Shown here in pieces: positions 11,501 through 21,905 of a stretch of DNA of 64,000 nucleotides (the stretch's first letter is position 1; the number at the start of each line of letters is the position of its first letter). A program made the translations under genes and the position numbers. This DNA is from Gammaproteobacteria bacterium (GTDB lineage Bacteria > Pseudomonadota > Gammaproteobacteria > GCA-2400775). Below the pieces are notes generated by a model. It did no database searches. It was not told the DNA's origin and worked only from the letters and a program-made list of their open reading frames with translations. The stretch lies in the NCBI GenBank assembly GCA_015492075.1, contig WGFU01000019.1, forward strand, positions 1 to 64,000, written 5' to 3'.

Positions 11501-12022
11501 GAATTCACCATGTTCCATCACCTGTGATACACAGCGATAGCCGGATTTTTCAAAACGCATACGCATTTTTTCGATATCGAATTGTTGGCCAACATTGAGA
11601 ATAAGGCTGTTGGCATTAAGATAGCTGCGTGGGGGCAGTCGCTGTAACAAGGTGGAGATAGGTACGATAACGATGTTTTGTTTGGCTTGAGGAAGCTGGC
11701 AGAGTGTAGTTAGTCGTTCAGAGACAATATCCTGATGAGGAGAAAAGGCATCGTAAGGCAGTGTCTCCCAGTCTGCAAATAGATGGCTTGGAATTGTTCT
11801 ATTGTAAAAACGTACTTCATCCAACAAACGGTAAGCACTGCGCGCATCGGGGGTGACGACGATAACAGCGGATGAATGTTGTTGCGCAATGGTGCTGATC
11901 AGTAGGCCTGTGGCACTGCCGTAAAGTTGTCCACACTGTAATTCTGTTCCGGCATCCGCAATGGTGGGAAGCAAAATATTAGGTTCGGGATTGTTTTCCC
12001 GGGAAATTAATGCAGAGGCCAT
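8552..12022 (-). CDS. mfd: Transcription-repair coupling factor
   Basis: About 1156 aa; GDVGFGKTEVAMRAAF, IIDEEHRFGVRQKE, LTATPIPRTLNMSL, RGRVGRS helicase motifs. Start taken at MASALISREN rather than the longer ORF start at 12073. Confidence 0.96.
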   Translation of the reverse strand: MASALISRENNPEPNILLPTIADAGTELQCGQLYGSATGLLISTIAQQHSSAVIVVTPDARSAYRLLDEVRFYNRTIPSHLFADWETLPYDAFSPHQDIVSERLTTLCQLPQAKQNIVIVPISTLLQRLPPRSYLNANSLILNVGQQFDIEKMRMRFEKSGYRCVSQVMEHGEFAVRGSLVDLFPMGSNQPYRIDLFDDEIESIRSFSPEDQRSDQTFEQLRLLPAREFPLDENGITRFRQRYRNEFEGNASETVIYREVSQGNAPSGIEYYLPLFFEETATLFNYLPANSLYIELDGCEAAAMEFWQEVNERYQQVCHDIQRPVLSPEKLFLPPDSLQQQCRSLARLNLKAVKQTADNALNYLTQSPPKLYFNHRDEQPERALKTFIHGFNGRILFVAESAGRREAMLELLHRHDIFPSAVENWAQFCQSDSRVSITVAPLEHGAMLRNPALAVITEPQLFGEQVLQKRRRKERSRDSDAVIKSLSELQIGTPVVHEDHGVGRYRGLQTLTIGGVTTEFLLLEYADADKLYVPVSALNLVSRYSGTSAENAPLHKLGTEQWQKAKKKAAQRACDVAAELLDVYARRAARIGHAFPAPDDAYAAFSSAFPFEETPDQASAIDAVINDMVSSQPMDRLVCGDVGFGKTEVAMRAAFMATHGHHQVAVLVPTTLLAQQHYQNFCDRFADTPLRIEVLSRFGTKHHASIIEGLANGTVDIVIGTHKLLQESIKFKQLGLVIIDEEHRFGVRQKERFKALRSEVDVLTLTATPIPRTLNMSLAGMRDLSIIATPPKQRVAIKTFVSEWNSQLLREAMWREIKRGGQIYFVHNKVEDIERVAHQVRALLPEAEVEVAHGQMRERELEKVMLDFYHQRFHVLVCTTIIETGIDVPSANTIIIHRADRFGLAQLYQLRGRVGRSHHRAYAYLLVPSKSALTPDAQKRLEAIESLEELGAGFTLATHDLEIRGAGELLGSEQSGQIQEIGFSMYSQLLERAVNDLKSGKTPDFDKPLKHGSEIDLRLPALIPEDYLPDVHTRLVMYKRIANANSAEALYELQVEMIDRFGLLPHSAKTLFRISEIKIKAELLGIRKIEAGASSGRVLFNPEPDIDPMAIIKLMQSSNGNYRMDGPGTLRFKDNMEDEEARFSCVTQLIECLSEK

Positions 12023-12026
12023 AGTG

Positions 12027-12569
12027 TCAGCGTTTTTGCTTGAGCAAGACGTAAACAGCGCCAGTGCCACCATCGATTTGTCGTGCTGAGTTAAAGGCCA
12101 CTACCGCATCGGAGCGGCGTAGCCAGTGATTGATTCGTGTTTTCAGTACTGGTTGTTGGTTACGTGAACGATAGCCTTTACCATGAATGATCTTGACACA
12201 GCGTTTACTACTAACTTGGGCCTGATAAAGAAATTTGGCCAATACCGGCTTCGCTATGGCGACAGTCATACCATGCATGTCAAGTTCGGCTTCAATTGCA
12301 TATTGGCCACGCCGCAGTTTGCGCATAATACTCTGTTGCACACCAGTGCGCGCATAAGATAATGCCTCTTCAGTATCGGCTTCTATGTGTTCTGGATCAA
12401 AATCAGCAGAAAACATGTCTTCAAGGACTTGCTGCTCGTCTTGCCAGCGTTGCTTCGGTAGTGGCCTCGGTTTCGCGACCGGATGAATAATACGATTGGT
12501 CTTAATGCGTTTTACAGGACCGATAGCATTGCGAAATAATGAGGTGTCGGGGTCGTCGGAAGAGGTCAT
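12027..12569 (-). CDS. smrA: Smr domain endonuclease-like protein
   Basis: ELDMHGMTVAIAKPVLAKFL...CVKIIHGKGYRSRNQQPVLKTRINHWL. Confidence 0.85.
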   Translation of the reverse strand: MTSSDDPDTSLFRNAIGPVKRIKTNRIIHPVAKPRPLPKQRWQDEQQVLEDMFSADFDPEHIEADTEEALSYARTGVQQSIMRKLRRGQYAIEAELDMHGMTVAIAKPVLAKFLYQAQVSSKRCVKIIHGKGYRSRNQQPVLKTRINHWLRRSDAVVAFNSARQIDGGTGAVYVLLKQKR

Positions 12570-12687
12570 GGGTTTAGAGTATCTGCTTTGTTAATTCGCG
12601 CACGCTATTCTATGCGTATCGCAAATAATTATCACTTGAAATCACTGTCATTTATATAGCCATATAGAAATTAAGTTAATTTGGAGA

Positions 12688-13152
12688 GTGCCGATAGTAC
12701 AATTATCGAAAATAACACGGGAGAGTGAAAAAGTGGAATTTCAAGAGATTAGAACAAGCATGGGTCGAGCGATTACTCATGGCGATGTATTCGGTCGTTT
12801 TTACGATATTTTTCTCGACAGCAACCCAAGGATTCGTCCCATGTTCAGCGATGTAGATATGGAAAAACAAAAAGCCTTACTACGGCAGGGGGTCAATTTG
12901 GCTCTTATGTTTGCTGAAGGGCGCGCTATAGGTCGATCGGCGATGGATCGCTTACGCAATAGTCACAGCAAGTCGAATATTGGTATAGAACCATCGATGT
13001 ACCGTTATTGGCTGGATAGTTTCATGAAAGCATTGTCCGAGCTGGATCCGGATTTTGATGCCAATCTGGAAAAACAATGGCGCGCAGCGCTGGGCAAGGC
13101 GATAAATCACATTGCGGGCGGTTACGATGAGGCAAGCACCAAGTCAGCCTAA
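12688..13152 (+). CDS. Globin-like protein
   Basis: Helical protein with FYDIFLDSNPRIRPMFSDVDMEKQKALLRQGVNLAL...; globin family pattern. Start could be GTG 12733. Confidence 0.65.
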   Translation: MPIVQLSKITRESEKVEFQEIRTSMGRAITHGDVFGRFYDIFLDSNPRIRPMFSDVDMEKQKALLRQGVNLALMFAEGRAIGRSAMDRLRNSHSKSNIGIEPSMYRYWLDSFMKALSELDPDFDANLEKQWRAALGKAINHIAGGYDEASTKSA

Positions 13153-13203
13153 TGTGTTTGATTGGGTAGTAGCAAACGGGTCGATATTTACTGCTTTCTT
13201 AAT

Positions 13204-13279
13204 TGGCTCCCCGGGACGGACTCGAACCGCCGACAAAGTGATTAACAGTCACCTACTCTACCAACTGAGTTACCGGGGA
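13204..13279 (-). tRNA. tRNA-Asn(GTT)
   Basis: Reverse strand TCCCCGGTAACTCAGTTGGTAGAGTAGGTGACTGTTAATCAC...GGTTCGAGTCCGTCCCGGGGAGCCA; cloverleaf and encoded CCA. Confidence 0.96.
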
Positions 13280-13365
13280 ATTACGCTGGAAAGCGCGATA
13301 GTTTAGCGATGCGCTCTATAGCGGTCAATAGCCTTGGGGGGGAATTAGTCTTGATATAGGCTAAA

Positions 13366-13911
13366 TTAGCCTAGACAGTTTATTTCTCGACCGTTGGCTT
13401 GACGTGATGCGGTACGCAGGCGGCCTGTGTTAGACAGAATGAGCGCGCGTTTATAATTGCCGTGAGTTTTGTGACAGAAACTGAAGGTGCCGTTGTATTG
13501 CGTTGAGCCAGTGGCCTGGAAGCGGATGTAGTTGTCGACGGGGCGGCCGTTATAGCGAATAAGGGTTTGCTCAGCGAATGCATTTTTACGACGTATTATC
13601 GATTCTCCATGGTCGCGGCGGCGGTTGCCGTCACGATCATGGTAAATCATCCACCCCTGTTGCCAGCGGTCGCCCTTGTTGCAATTTACACCATCGTTAG
13701 TGATGCAAATGACGATTTCTGTGCCGCTTTTTATTGCCTCGCTACGCGCAAAATTCATGTCATTAACCAGCGTATTGATGGCTGTTATCAATTGATTGCG
13801 CTGGATCAGGCTGCCAAAGCCAATACTGAGGGTAACAAGAACGGCGGCAATAGCCAATGTAGCCATCAGCTCGATTAGGGTAAACCCTCGGGCACGTTGA
13901 AGGATATCCAT
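13366..13911 (-). CDS. GspH/FimT family type IV pilin-like protein
   Basis: RGFTLIELMATLAIAAVLVTLSIG prepilin motif; NDMNFARSEAIKSGTEIVIC FimT/GspH signature. Confidence 0.9.
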   Translation of the reverse strand: MDILQRARGFTLIELMATLAIAAVLVTLSIGFGSLIQRNQLITAINTLVNDMNFARSEAIKSGTEIVICITNDGVNCNKGDRWQQGWMIYHDRDGNRRRDHGESIIRRKNAFAEQTLIRYNGRPVDNYIRFQATGSTQYNGTFSFCHKTHGNYKRALILSNTGRLRTASRQANGREINCLG

Positions 13912-14051
13912 ATCACTTCCCGGTTTGGATTGTCGGTCTTGATTTGGCAGCCATCCTGGCCGCCCAGTTCATTATTACAGGTTTAGCCGGCTAACAAAGC
14001 CGGTAGAGTGTGATAGATGATGTAGGTTTTTGCCTATTTATCAGCGGCTCC

Positions 14052-15236
14052 TTAGTTAAAGCGTTTGGCGATGCGCGCTAAGGCGTCTTTTAAGGTCGAC
14101 AGGTCGGTGGCAAAGGATAAGCGCATATAACCGGGTGCACCAAAGACACTACCCGGTACCAAGGCGACGCCCAGCTCACTGATCAGATAATCAGCCAGCG
14201 CCACATCATCATTGACGCCATCTACCGCATCAATCAGTCCCTGCACACTGGGAAAGGCATAGAAAGAGCCTGTGGACTGAATGCAGTGTATGCCGCGAAT
14301 GGAATTAAGCATGGCAACGACATAGTCGTGCCGTTCCTTAAATGCCTTAACCATTATGCCCAGCTCACCGCTGGAGCAGTTGAGCGCGGCAGTAGCAGCG
14401 GCCTGAGAGATCGAGCTTGGGTTGGAAGTGCTTTGTGACTGGATCGTTTTCATTGCGTCAATGAGTTCTTTTGGCCCAGCGGCATAGCCAATGCGCCAAC
14501 CGGTCATGGCATAGGCCTTGGACACACCGTTGATGACGACCGAGCGATCGATCAGTTCAGAGCAAACGTTGACGATATTACAAAATGGCTGGTCTGCCCA
14601 AAAGATATGTTCGTAGATATCGTCGCTGAGAATAACGACTTTTGGATAGTCGAGTAAAACCTCTGCCAATGCGCGTAACTCGGATCGACTGTAGACCGAC
14701 CCGGTGGGATTGCTGGGGCTGTTAAGTATGAGCAAGCGTGTGGCATTAGTCAGCGCGCCCTTTAACTCTTTTGGCGTGATTTTGAATTGTTGCTCAATCT
14801 CGGTGTGGATAATAACGGGTGTGCCATCGGCCAGTTGCACCATATCAGGATACGAGACCCAGTAAGGGGCTGGAATAATGACTTCATCACCGCAGTCCAG
14901 TAGTGCTTGGCATACATTATAGATGCTGTGTTTAGCGCCCACCGAGACGAGAATTTGATCTGGCTTATACGATAGTTGGTTTTCACGTTGAAACTTATCA
15001 CAAATAGCCTGGCGTAGCTCGATCGTGCCAGCGACGGCTGTGTACTTCGTCATCCCCGCATTGATTGCGTCAATAGCGGCCTGCTTGGCAATCTGCGGGG
15101 TGTCGAAATCAGGTTCGCCGGCGCCAAGGCCAATCACATCCTCGCCTGCGGCTTTAAGGGCATTGGCTTTGGCAGTAATAGCGAGGGTTGGTGAGGGTTT
15201 GATCTTCTGCGTGCGGTGCGCGAGCTTGATGGTCAT
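14052..15236 (-). CDS. Pyridoxal phosphate-dependent aspartate aminotransferase (class I)
   Basis: LGAGEPDFDTP, NSPSNPTGSVYS, SDDIYEHIFW, GVSKAYAMTGWRIGY motifs. Confidence 0.93.
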   Translation of the reverse strand: MTIKLAHRTQKIKPSPTLAITAKANALKAAGEDVIGLGAGEPDFDTPQIAKQAAIDAINAGMTKYTAVAGTIELRQAICDKFQRENQLSYKPDQILVSVGAKHSIYNVCQALLDCGDEVIIPAPYWVSYPDMVQLADGTPVIIHTEIEQQFKITPKELKGALTNATRLLILNSPSNPTGSVYSRSELRALAEVLLDYPKVVILSDDIYEHIFWADQPFCNIVNVCSELIDRSVVINGVSKAYAMTGWRIGYAAGPKELIDAMKTIQSQSTSNPSSISQAAATAALNCSSGELGIMVKAFKERHDYVVAMLNSIRGIHCIQSTGSFYAFPSVQGLIDAVDGVNDDVALADYLISELGVALVPGSVFGAPGYMRLSFATDLSTLKDALARIAKRFN

Positions 15237-15339
15237 CTGAGTGGGCTACAAGGCTGGGTTTCGTTATGAATTTATCGGAAACGGTTGTTGTCAATAATAG
15301 CTTACATAATAATGCATGAATTGAAATGCGCAACAGTAG

Positions 15340-17409
15340 TTGATGATGGTAGTACAGAGTAAAACAAAACCGCGGCACAGCAAACGCTTTGAACTGGTCT
15401 CAAAATTCTCGCCCGCGGGCGATCAACCAGCGGCGATAAAACAGCTTGCAGAGGGCTTGAACGATGGTTTGGCCAGGCAAACCTTATTGGGTGTTACCGG
15501 ATCAGGTAAGACGTTTAGCATTGCCAAAGTGATCGAAACGGTGCAACGGCCAACCATGATACTGGCGCCAAACAAAACCTTGGCAGCTCAGCTTTACGGC
15601 GAAATGCGTGAGTTTTTCCCCAACAATTCGGTTGAATACTTCGTTTCTTACTACGATTATTACCAGCCCGAGGCCTATGTGCCAGCCTCTGACACCTTTA
15701 TTGAAAAAGATGCCTCGATTAATGAACACATCGAGCAAATGCGTTTATCTGCCACCAAGGCCATTATGGAACGCCAAGACACCATTATCGTGGCGTCGGT
15801 ATCGTCGATATATGGTCTGGGTGACCCCAAAGCCTATTTGAGTATGGTGTTACACCTTGTCCGTGGTGACATGATTGAACGGAGCACCATTTTGCGCCGC
15901 CTGGCGGAGTTGCAATATAAACGCAACGATACCGACCTCTATCGCGCCACTTATCGCGCACGTGGCGATGTCATCGATATTTTTCCAGCAGAGTCTGATA
16001 GTGAAGCCATACGTATCAGTATGTTCGATGATGAGATCGAGTCATTAGCATGGTTTGATCCACTGACGGGTGAGATCTTGCGTAAAGTACCTCGCCTGAC
16101 GATTTATCCCAAGTCGCATTACGTCACGCCACGCGAACGCCTGCTTGAAGCCATCGAGCACATTAAAGACGAGTTGCTCGAACGGCTGGGGCAATTGCGC
16201 GACAATAATAAGTTGGTTGAAGCCCAGCGGCTGGAGCAACGCACGATCTTTGATATCGAGATGATACGAGAGCTGGGCTATTGCTCTGGTATCGAGAACT
16301 ATTCACGTTATTTGTCTGGCCGCAACCCCGGTGAACCGCCGCCAACCTTGTTTGATTATCTACCGGGTGATGCCTTGTTAGTCATCGACGAAAGTCACGT
16401 GACGGTGCCGCAATTGGGCGCCATGTACAAAGGCGATCGAGCACGTAAAGAAAACCTGGTTGAGTATGGTTTTCGTTTGCCATCGGCCTTGGATAATCGC
16501 CCCATGATGTTCGAAGAGTTCGAGAAGCTGTCGCCGCAAACCATTTATGTTTCAGCCACCCCTGGGCCTTATGAGCAAGAGCATGCTGAGGATGTTGCTG
16601 AGCAGCTGGTGCGTCCAACCGGCCTGGTCGACCCTGAAATCGAGATCAGGTCCGTCGCGACGCAGGTGGATGATGTCATGTCTGAAGCCAATAAACGTGC
16701 AGCGATAGGCGAGCGTGTGCTAATCACGACGCTGACCAAGCGCATGTCGGAAGACCTGACGGAATACCTGAGCGAACACGGCGTGCGCGTACGTTATTTG
16801 CATTCCGATATCGACACGGTTGAACGTGTCGAAATCATTCGTGATCTGCGCCTGGGTAAATTCGATGTGTTAATTGGCATTAACTTGCTGCGGGAAGGTT
16901 TGGATATCCCGGAAGTGTCACTGGTAGCTATTCTTGACGCTGACAAAGAAGGTTTTCTTCGCTCAGAGCGATCATTGATTCAGACCATTGGTCGTGCTGC
17001 GCGCAACCTCAATGGCCGCGCCATACTCTATGCCGACCGTATCACCGGCTCCATGAAACGCGCGATAGATGAAACCGAGCGCCGCCGCAATAAACAGATT
17101 CAGTTTAATATTGACCATGGTATTACTGCCAAAGGGATTGAGAAATCAATCACCGATATTATGGAGGCGGCTTATCCCGGTGCACCTTTATCGCCTAAAA
17201 ACTATGCCAAGGTGGCAGAAGATATGCTCGAATACGGCGATTTGGGCAGTGATAAGCTCAACCATAAAATCAAAGAGCTCGAGAAGAAAATGTTCAAACA
17301 CGCACAAGAGCTTGAGTTTGAGCAGGCCGCCAAGATACGTGATCAAATTCGCAAGATCGAAGAACGTGCTATGGGCATGCCGGAATTGCAGATTATTAAT
17401 CGTAAATAG
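15340..17409 (+). CDS. uvrB: Excinuclease ABC subunit B
   Basis: [37 protein letters not shown]-terminal UVR motif. Confidence 0.98.
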   Translation: MMMVVQSKTKPRHSKRFELVSKFSPAGDQPAAIKQLAEGLNDGLARQTLLGVTGSGKTFSIAKVIETVQRPTMILAPNKTLAAQLYGEMREFFPNNSVEYFVSYYDYYQPEAYVPASDTFIEKDASINEHIEQMRLSATKAIMERQDTIIVASVSSIYGLGDPKAYLSMVLHLVRGDMIERSTILRRLAELQYKRNDTDLYRATYRARGDVIDIFPAESDSEAIRISMFDDEIESLAWFDPLTGEILRKVPRLTIYPKSHYVTPRERLLEAIEHIKDELLERLGQLRDNNKLVEAQRLEQRTIFDIEMIRELGYCSGIENYSRYLSGRNPGEPPPTLFDYLPGDALLVIDESHVTVPQLGAMYKGDRARKENLVEYGFRLPSALDNRPMMFEEFEKLSPQTIYVSATPGPYEQEHAEDVAEQLVRPTGLVDPEIEIRSVATQVDDVMSEANKRAAIGERVLITTLTKRMSEDLTEYLSEHGVRVRYLHSDIDTVERVEIIRDLRLGKFDVLIGINLLREGLDIPEVSLVAILDADKEGFLRSERSLIQTIGRAARNLNGRAILYADRITGSMKRAIDETERRRNKQIQFNIDHGITAKGIEKSITDIMEAAYPGAPLSPKNYAKVAEDMLEYGDLGSDKLNHKIKELEKKMFKHAQELEFEQAAKIRDQIRKIEERAMGMPELQIINRK

Positions 17410-17532
17410 CGCCGTTTATTCGCCCGAGTGGTTCGAAACTCCTGATTTTGTTGGAGAAAACCGCGATTGCGCTTGTAAGAGAGGGCGCTATTCCTGTATT
17501 CTTGCCCCCGGTTAGTCTGTCAGAGATTTTGC

Positions 17533-17610
17533 AGGCGCGTAGCTCAGCTTGGTTAGAGCACCACCTTGACATGGTGGGGGTCGTTGGTTCGAGTCCAATC
17601 GCGCCTACCA
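17533..17610 (+). tRNA. tRNA-Val(GAC)
   Basis: AGGCGCGTAGCTCAGCTTGGTTAGAGCACCACCTTGACATGGTGGGGGTCGTTGGTTCGAGTCCAATCGCGCCTACCA. Confidence 0.95.
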
Positions 17611-17675
17611 ACACCTATAACGGATTTCTTAAATAACATCACGTGGCCTCTCGTAAGGGTCACCACTGAGAGAGC

Positions 17676-19598
17676 ATGCCAGAAATTACACTCCCGGACG
17701 GTAGTAAGCGTCAATTTGATCATCCCGTAACAATTATGCAAGTGGCCGAGGATATAGGTCCCGGTTTAGCCAAGGCGACCATTGCCGGTCGCATTAACGG
17801 TGAGCTTGCTGATGCTTGCGTTACTATTGAAAATGACGCCACACTTGAAATCATTACCTCGAAGAGTGAAGAAGGTGTTGAGATTATTCGTCACTCCTTT
17901 GCCCATTTGATGGGACATGCGGTCAAGCAGTTGTATCCCACTGCCAAAATGGCGATAGGTCCGGTCATTGAAAATGGCTTCTATTACGATATTGATTATG
18001 AGCGCACGTTTACGCCGGAAGATATCGACGCCATCGAAAAGCGTATGAACGAGCTGATTAAAAAAGACTACGACGTTATCCGTAAAGTGGTGACGCGTGA
18101 TGAAGCGTATGAAGCTTTTAAGTCACGTGATGAAGAGTACAAAATGGAACTGGTCGAGAATATTCCTGACGGCGAGACCATAGCGCTCTATCATCACGAA
18201 GAATATACCGACATGTGTCGTGGCCCACATGTACCGAATACGCGTCATCTGCGCGCATTTAAACTTACTAAACTAGCAGGCGCGTACTGGCGTGGCGACT
18301 CAAATAATAAAATGCTGCAGCGTATTTACGGTACGGCATGGGCGGATAAAAAAGCGTTAAACGCCTATTTGCGGCAGTTAGAAGAAGCAGAAAAGCGTGA
18401 TCACCGCAAGCTCGGTAAGCAGCATGATCTGTTTCATTTGCAGGAAGAAGCGCCTGGGATGGTATTTTGGCATCCTAAAGGCTGGACGATTTACACCACT
18501 ATCCAAGAATACATGCGTAAGATTCAGCGTGATAATGGTTATCAGGAAATCAATACGCCATTGCTGGTTGATCGCACCCTATGGGAAAAGTCGGGGCACT
18601 GGGATAAATTTCGTGACGGGATGTTTACGGTTGAGTCTGAGCACCGTGACTATGCGGTCAAGCCCATGAACTGTCCTTGCCATGTCCAGGTATTTAATCA
18701 AGGCTTGCGCAGCTATCGTGATTTGCCTTTGCGACTGGCCGAGTTTGGTAGTTGCCACCGCAACGAGGTCTCTGGCACGCTGCAAGGTATTATGCGCGTA
18801 CGCGGCTTCACCCAGGATGATGCGCATATCTTTTGTACCGAGGCGCAAATTCAGGACGAGGTAGCGACCTTTATTGATCTGCTTTATTCCGTCTATGCCG
18901 ATTTTGGCTTTAATGACGTGCTCATCAAGCTTTCGACAAGGCCGGAGCAGCGCGTAGGCTCGGATGAGAACTGGGATAAGGCCGAGCAAGCCTTAACCGA
19001 TGCGCTGAATGCAAAAGAGATTGCGTTCGATATATTGCCGGGCGAAGGGGCCTTTTATGGTCCGAAGATCGAGTTCTCGTTGAAAGATTGCATTGGCCGC
19101 GTTTGGCAGTGTGGCACGATTCAAGTGGATTTTTCGATGCCTGGGCGCCTCGATGCACAGTATGTTGCCGAAGATGGTTCGAGACAAACACCGGTCATGA
19201 TTCATCGCGCCATTTTGGGTTCATTAGAGCGCTTTATCGGGATTTTGATAGAGCAGTATGCGGGAATATTTCCACTCTGGTTGGCGCCCATTCAGGCCGT
19301 TGTCATGAACATTTCGGTCAATCAGGGCGAATATGTGCGAAAAGTTGAAAAAACGCTTAAAAAACATGGGTTCAGAGTCGATTCGGACTTGAGAAATGAG
19401 AAGATCAGCTTTAAAATCCGCGAGCACACCTTGCAGCGTGTTCCATATATGCTGGTCGCAGGCGACCGCGAGATGGAAAACGATACCATCGCGGTACGAG
19501 CGCTTGACGGCAAAGACCTAGGGTCAATGCCGTTAGAGGCGTTTGTTGCAAAGATGAAAAGTGAAATTATGGCGCTTGGCCGTAATACGGAGGATTAG
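17676..19598 (+). CDS. thrS: Threonyl-tRNA synthetase
   Basis: TGS domain, [40 protein letters not shown]. Confidence 0.98.
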   Translation: MPEITLPDGSKRQFDHPVTIMQVAEDIGPGLAKATIAGRINGELADACVTIENDATLEIITSKSEEGVEIIRHSFAHLMGHAVKQLYPTAKMAIGPVIENGFYYDIDYERTFTPEDIDAIEKRMNELIKKDYDVIRKVVTRDEAYEAFKSRDEEYKMELVENIPDGETIALYHHEEYTDMCRGPHVPNTRHLRAFKLTKLAGAYWRGDSNNKMLQRIYGTAWADKKALNAYLRQLEEAEKRDHRKLGKQHDLFHLQEEAPGMVFWHPKGWTIYTTIQEYMRKIQRDNGYQEINTPLLVDRTLWEKSGHWDKFRDGMFTVESEHRDYAVKPMNCPCHVQVFNQGLRSYRDLPLRLAEFGSCHRNEVSGTLQGIMRVRGFTQDDAHIFCTEAQIQDEVATFIDLLYSVYADFGFNDVLIKLSTRPEQRVGSDENWDKAEQALTDALNAKEIAFDILPGEGAFYGPKIEFSLKDCIGRVWQCGTIQVDFSMPGRLDAQYVAEDGSRQTPVMIHRAILGSLERFIGILIEQYAGIFPLWLAPIQAVVMNISVNQGEYVRKVEKTLKKHGFRVDSDLRNEKISFKIREHTLQRVPYMLVAGDREMENDTIAVRALDGKDLGSMPLEAFVAKMKSEIMALGRNTED

Positions 19599-19601
19599 AG
19601 T

Positions 19602-20117
19602 ATCGCTGCTGATAAAAGAACTCGTCTAAACGAGGCGATCACATCGCCCAAAGTACGTTTGATTGGGGTTGATGGGGAGCAAGTTGGGGTTTTAGCTATC
19701 GCTGATGCATTGAGCTATGCTGTAGAACACAGCATGGATCTGGTTGAGATCGTACCGAATAGCGATCCACCTGTTTGTCGAGCGATGGATTACGGTAAGT
19801 TTATATTCGAGGCCAATAAAAAACGTCAAGCGGCCAAGAAGAAACAAAAGCAGACCCAGGTTAAAGAAATCAAGTTTCGTCCTGGTACTGATATTGGGGA
19901 TTACAATATTAAGTTGCGTAATCTCAAGCGCTTCTTGGATGATGGTGACAAAACCAAGGTGACCTTACGTTTTCGTGGTCGTGAAATGGCCCATCAAGAA
20001 CTGGGTCTACAATTACTGCAACGCGTAGCAAAAGATCTGGAAGAGCATGGCGTGGTCGAGCAGCATCCTAAACGCGAAGGTCGTGTTATGACCATGGTGA
20101 TCGGGCCGAAAAAGTAG
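19602..20117 (+). CDS. infC: Translation initiation factor IF-3, ATC start
   Basis: In-frame extension [27 protein letters not shown] upstream of the ORF-track start (19659); GGAGG at 19589-19593 eight nt before ATC 19602. Confidence 0.93.
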   Translation: MAADKRTRLNEAITSPKVRLIGVDGEQVGVLAIADALSYAVEHSMDLVEIVPNSDPPVCRAMDYGKFIFEANKKRQAAKKKQKQTQVKEIKFRPGTDIGDYNIKLRNLKRFLDDGDKTKVTLRFRGREMAHQELGLQLLQRVAKDLEEHGVVEQHPKREGRVMTMVIGPKK

Positions 20118-20169
20118 TTTTTTGTTTTATATTTTATCTATATTAATAGTGTTTATCGAGGAGTAATCG

Positions 20170-20367
20170 ATGCCAAAAATGAAGTCAAACAGCGGTGCCG
20201 CCAAACGCTTTAAGCGTAACGGCAGCGGCAACTTCAAACGTGGGCAGTCATTTCGTCGTCATATCCTGACCAAAAAGAGTGCCAAACGTAAGCGTCATCT
20301 CGGTGACCCTGCTCAAGTTCACGCATCCGATACAGCGGCGGTTTCCCGCATGCTCCCGTATGCCTAA
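20170..20367 (+). CDS. rpmI: 50S ribosomal protein L35
   Basis: [24 protein letters not shown]...; position in operon. Confidence 0.98.
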   Translation: MPKMKSNSGAAKRFKRNGSGNFKRGQSFRRHILTKKSAKRKRHLGDPAQVHASDTAAVSRMLPYA

Positions 20368-20385
20368 ATATTTAGGAATCCAATC

Positions 20386-20751
20386 ATGCCTAGAGTAAAA
20401 CGCGGCGTTGTTGCACACGCCAGACATAAAAAAATCCTTGAGCAAGCCAAGGGTTACCGGGGTCGTCGTAAGAACGTCTTTCGTGTTGCCAAGCAGGCAG
20501 TAACAAAAGCTGGCCAGTATGCTTACCGTGATCGTCGTCAGCGTAAGCGTCAGTTCCGCGCGCTATGGATTGTTCGTATTAATGCTGCTGCACGTGAATT
20601 CGGTTTAAGCTATAGCCGTATGATCGATGGTTTGAATAAGGCTGAGGTCGAAGTTGATCGTAAAATTTTGGCTGACCTGGCTGTGCATGATAAGGCCAGC
20701 TTTGGTGTCTTGGCAGAAAAAGCCAAAAGCACACTAGCCGCCGCAGCATAA
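20386..20751 (+). CDS. rplT: 50S ribosomal protein L20
   Basis: [39 protein letters not shown]. Confidence 0.98.
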   Translation: MPRVKRGVVAHARHKKILEQAKGYRGRRKNVFRVAKQAVTKAGQYAYRDRRQRKRQFRALWIVRINAAAREFGLSYSRMIDGLNKAEVEVDRKILADLAVHDKASFGVLAEKAKSTLAAAA

Positions 20752-20787
20752 ACGACAACGGTTTACCGTTGCTTTGCTATGCTGACA

Positions 20788-21876
<1,089 letters not shown>

Positions 21877-21905
21877 TAGAAGTTTGTCTGGCAGAGAGAT
21901 GACTT

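Noticed and set aside
8552-12073. Multiple long ORFs antisense to mfd (and to uvrB, thrS, pheT)
   Set aside because: Shadow ORFs opposite clearly conserved genes.
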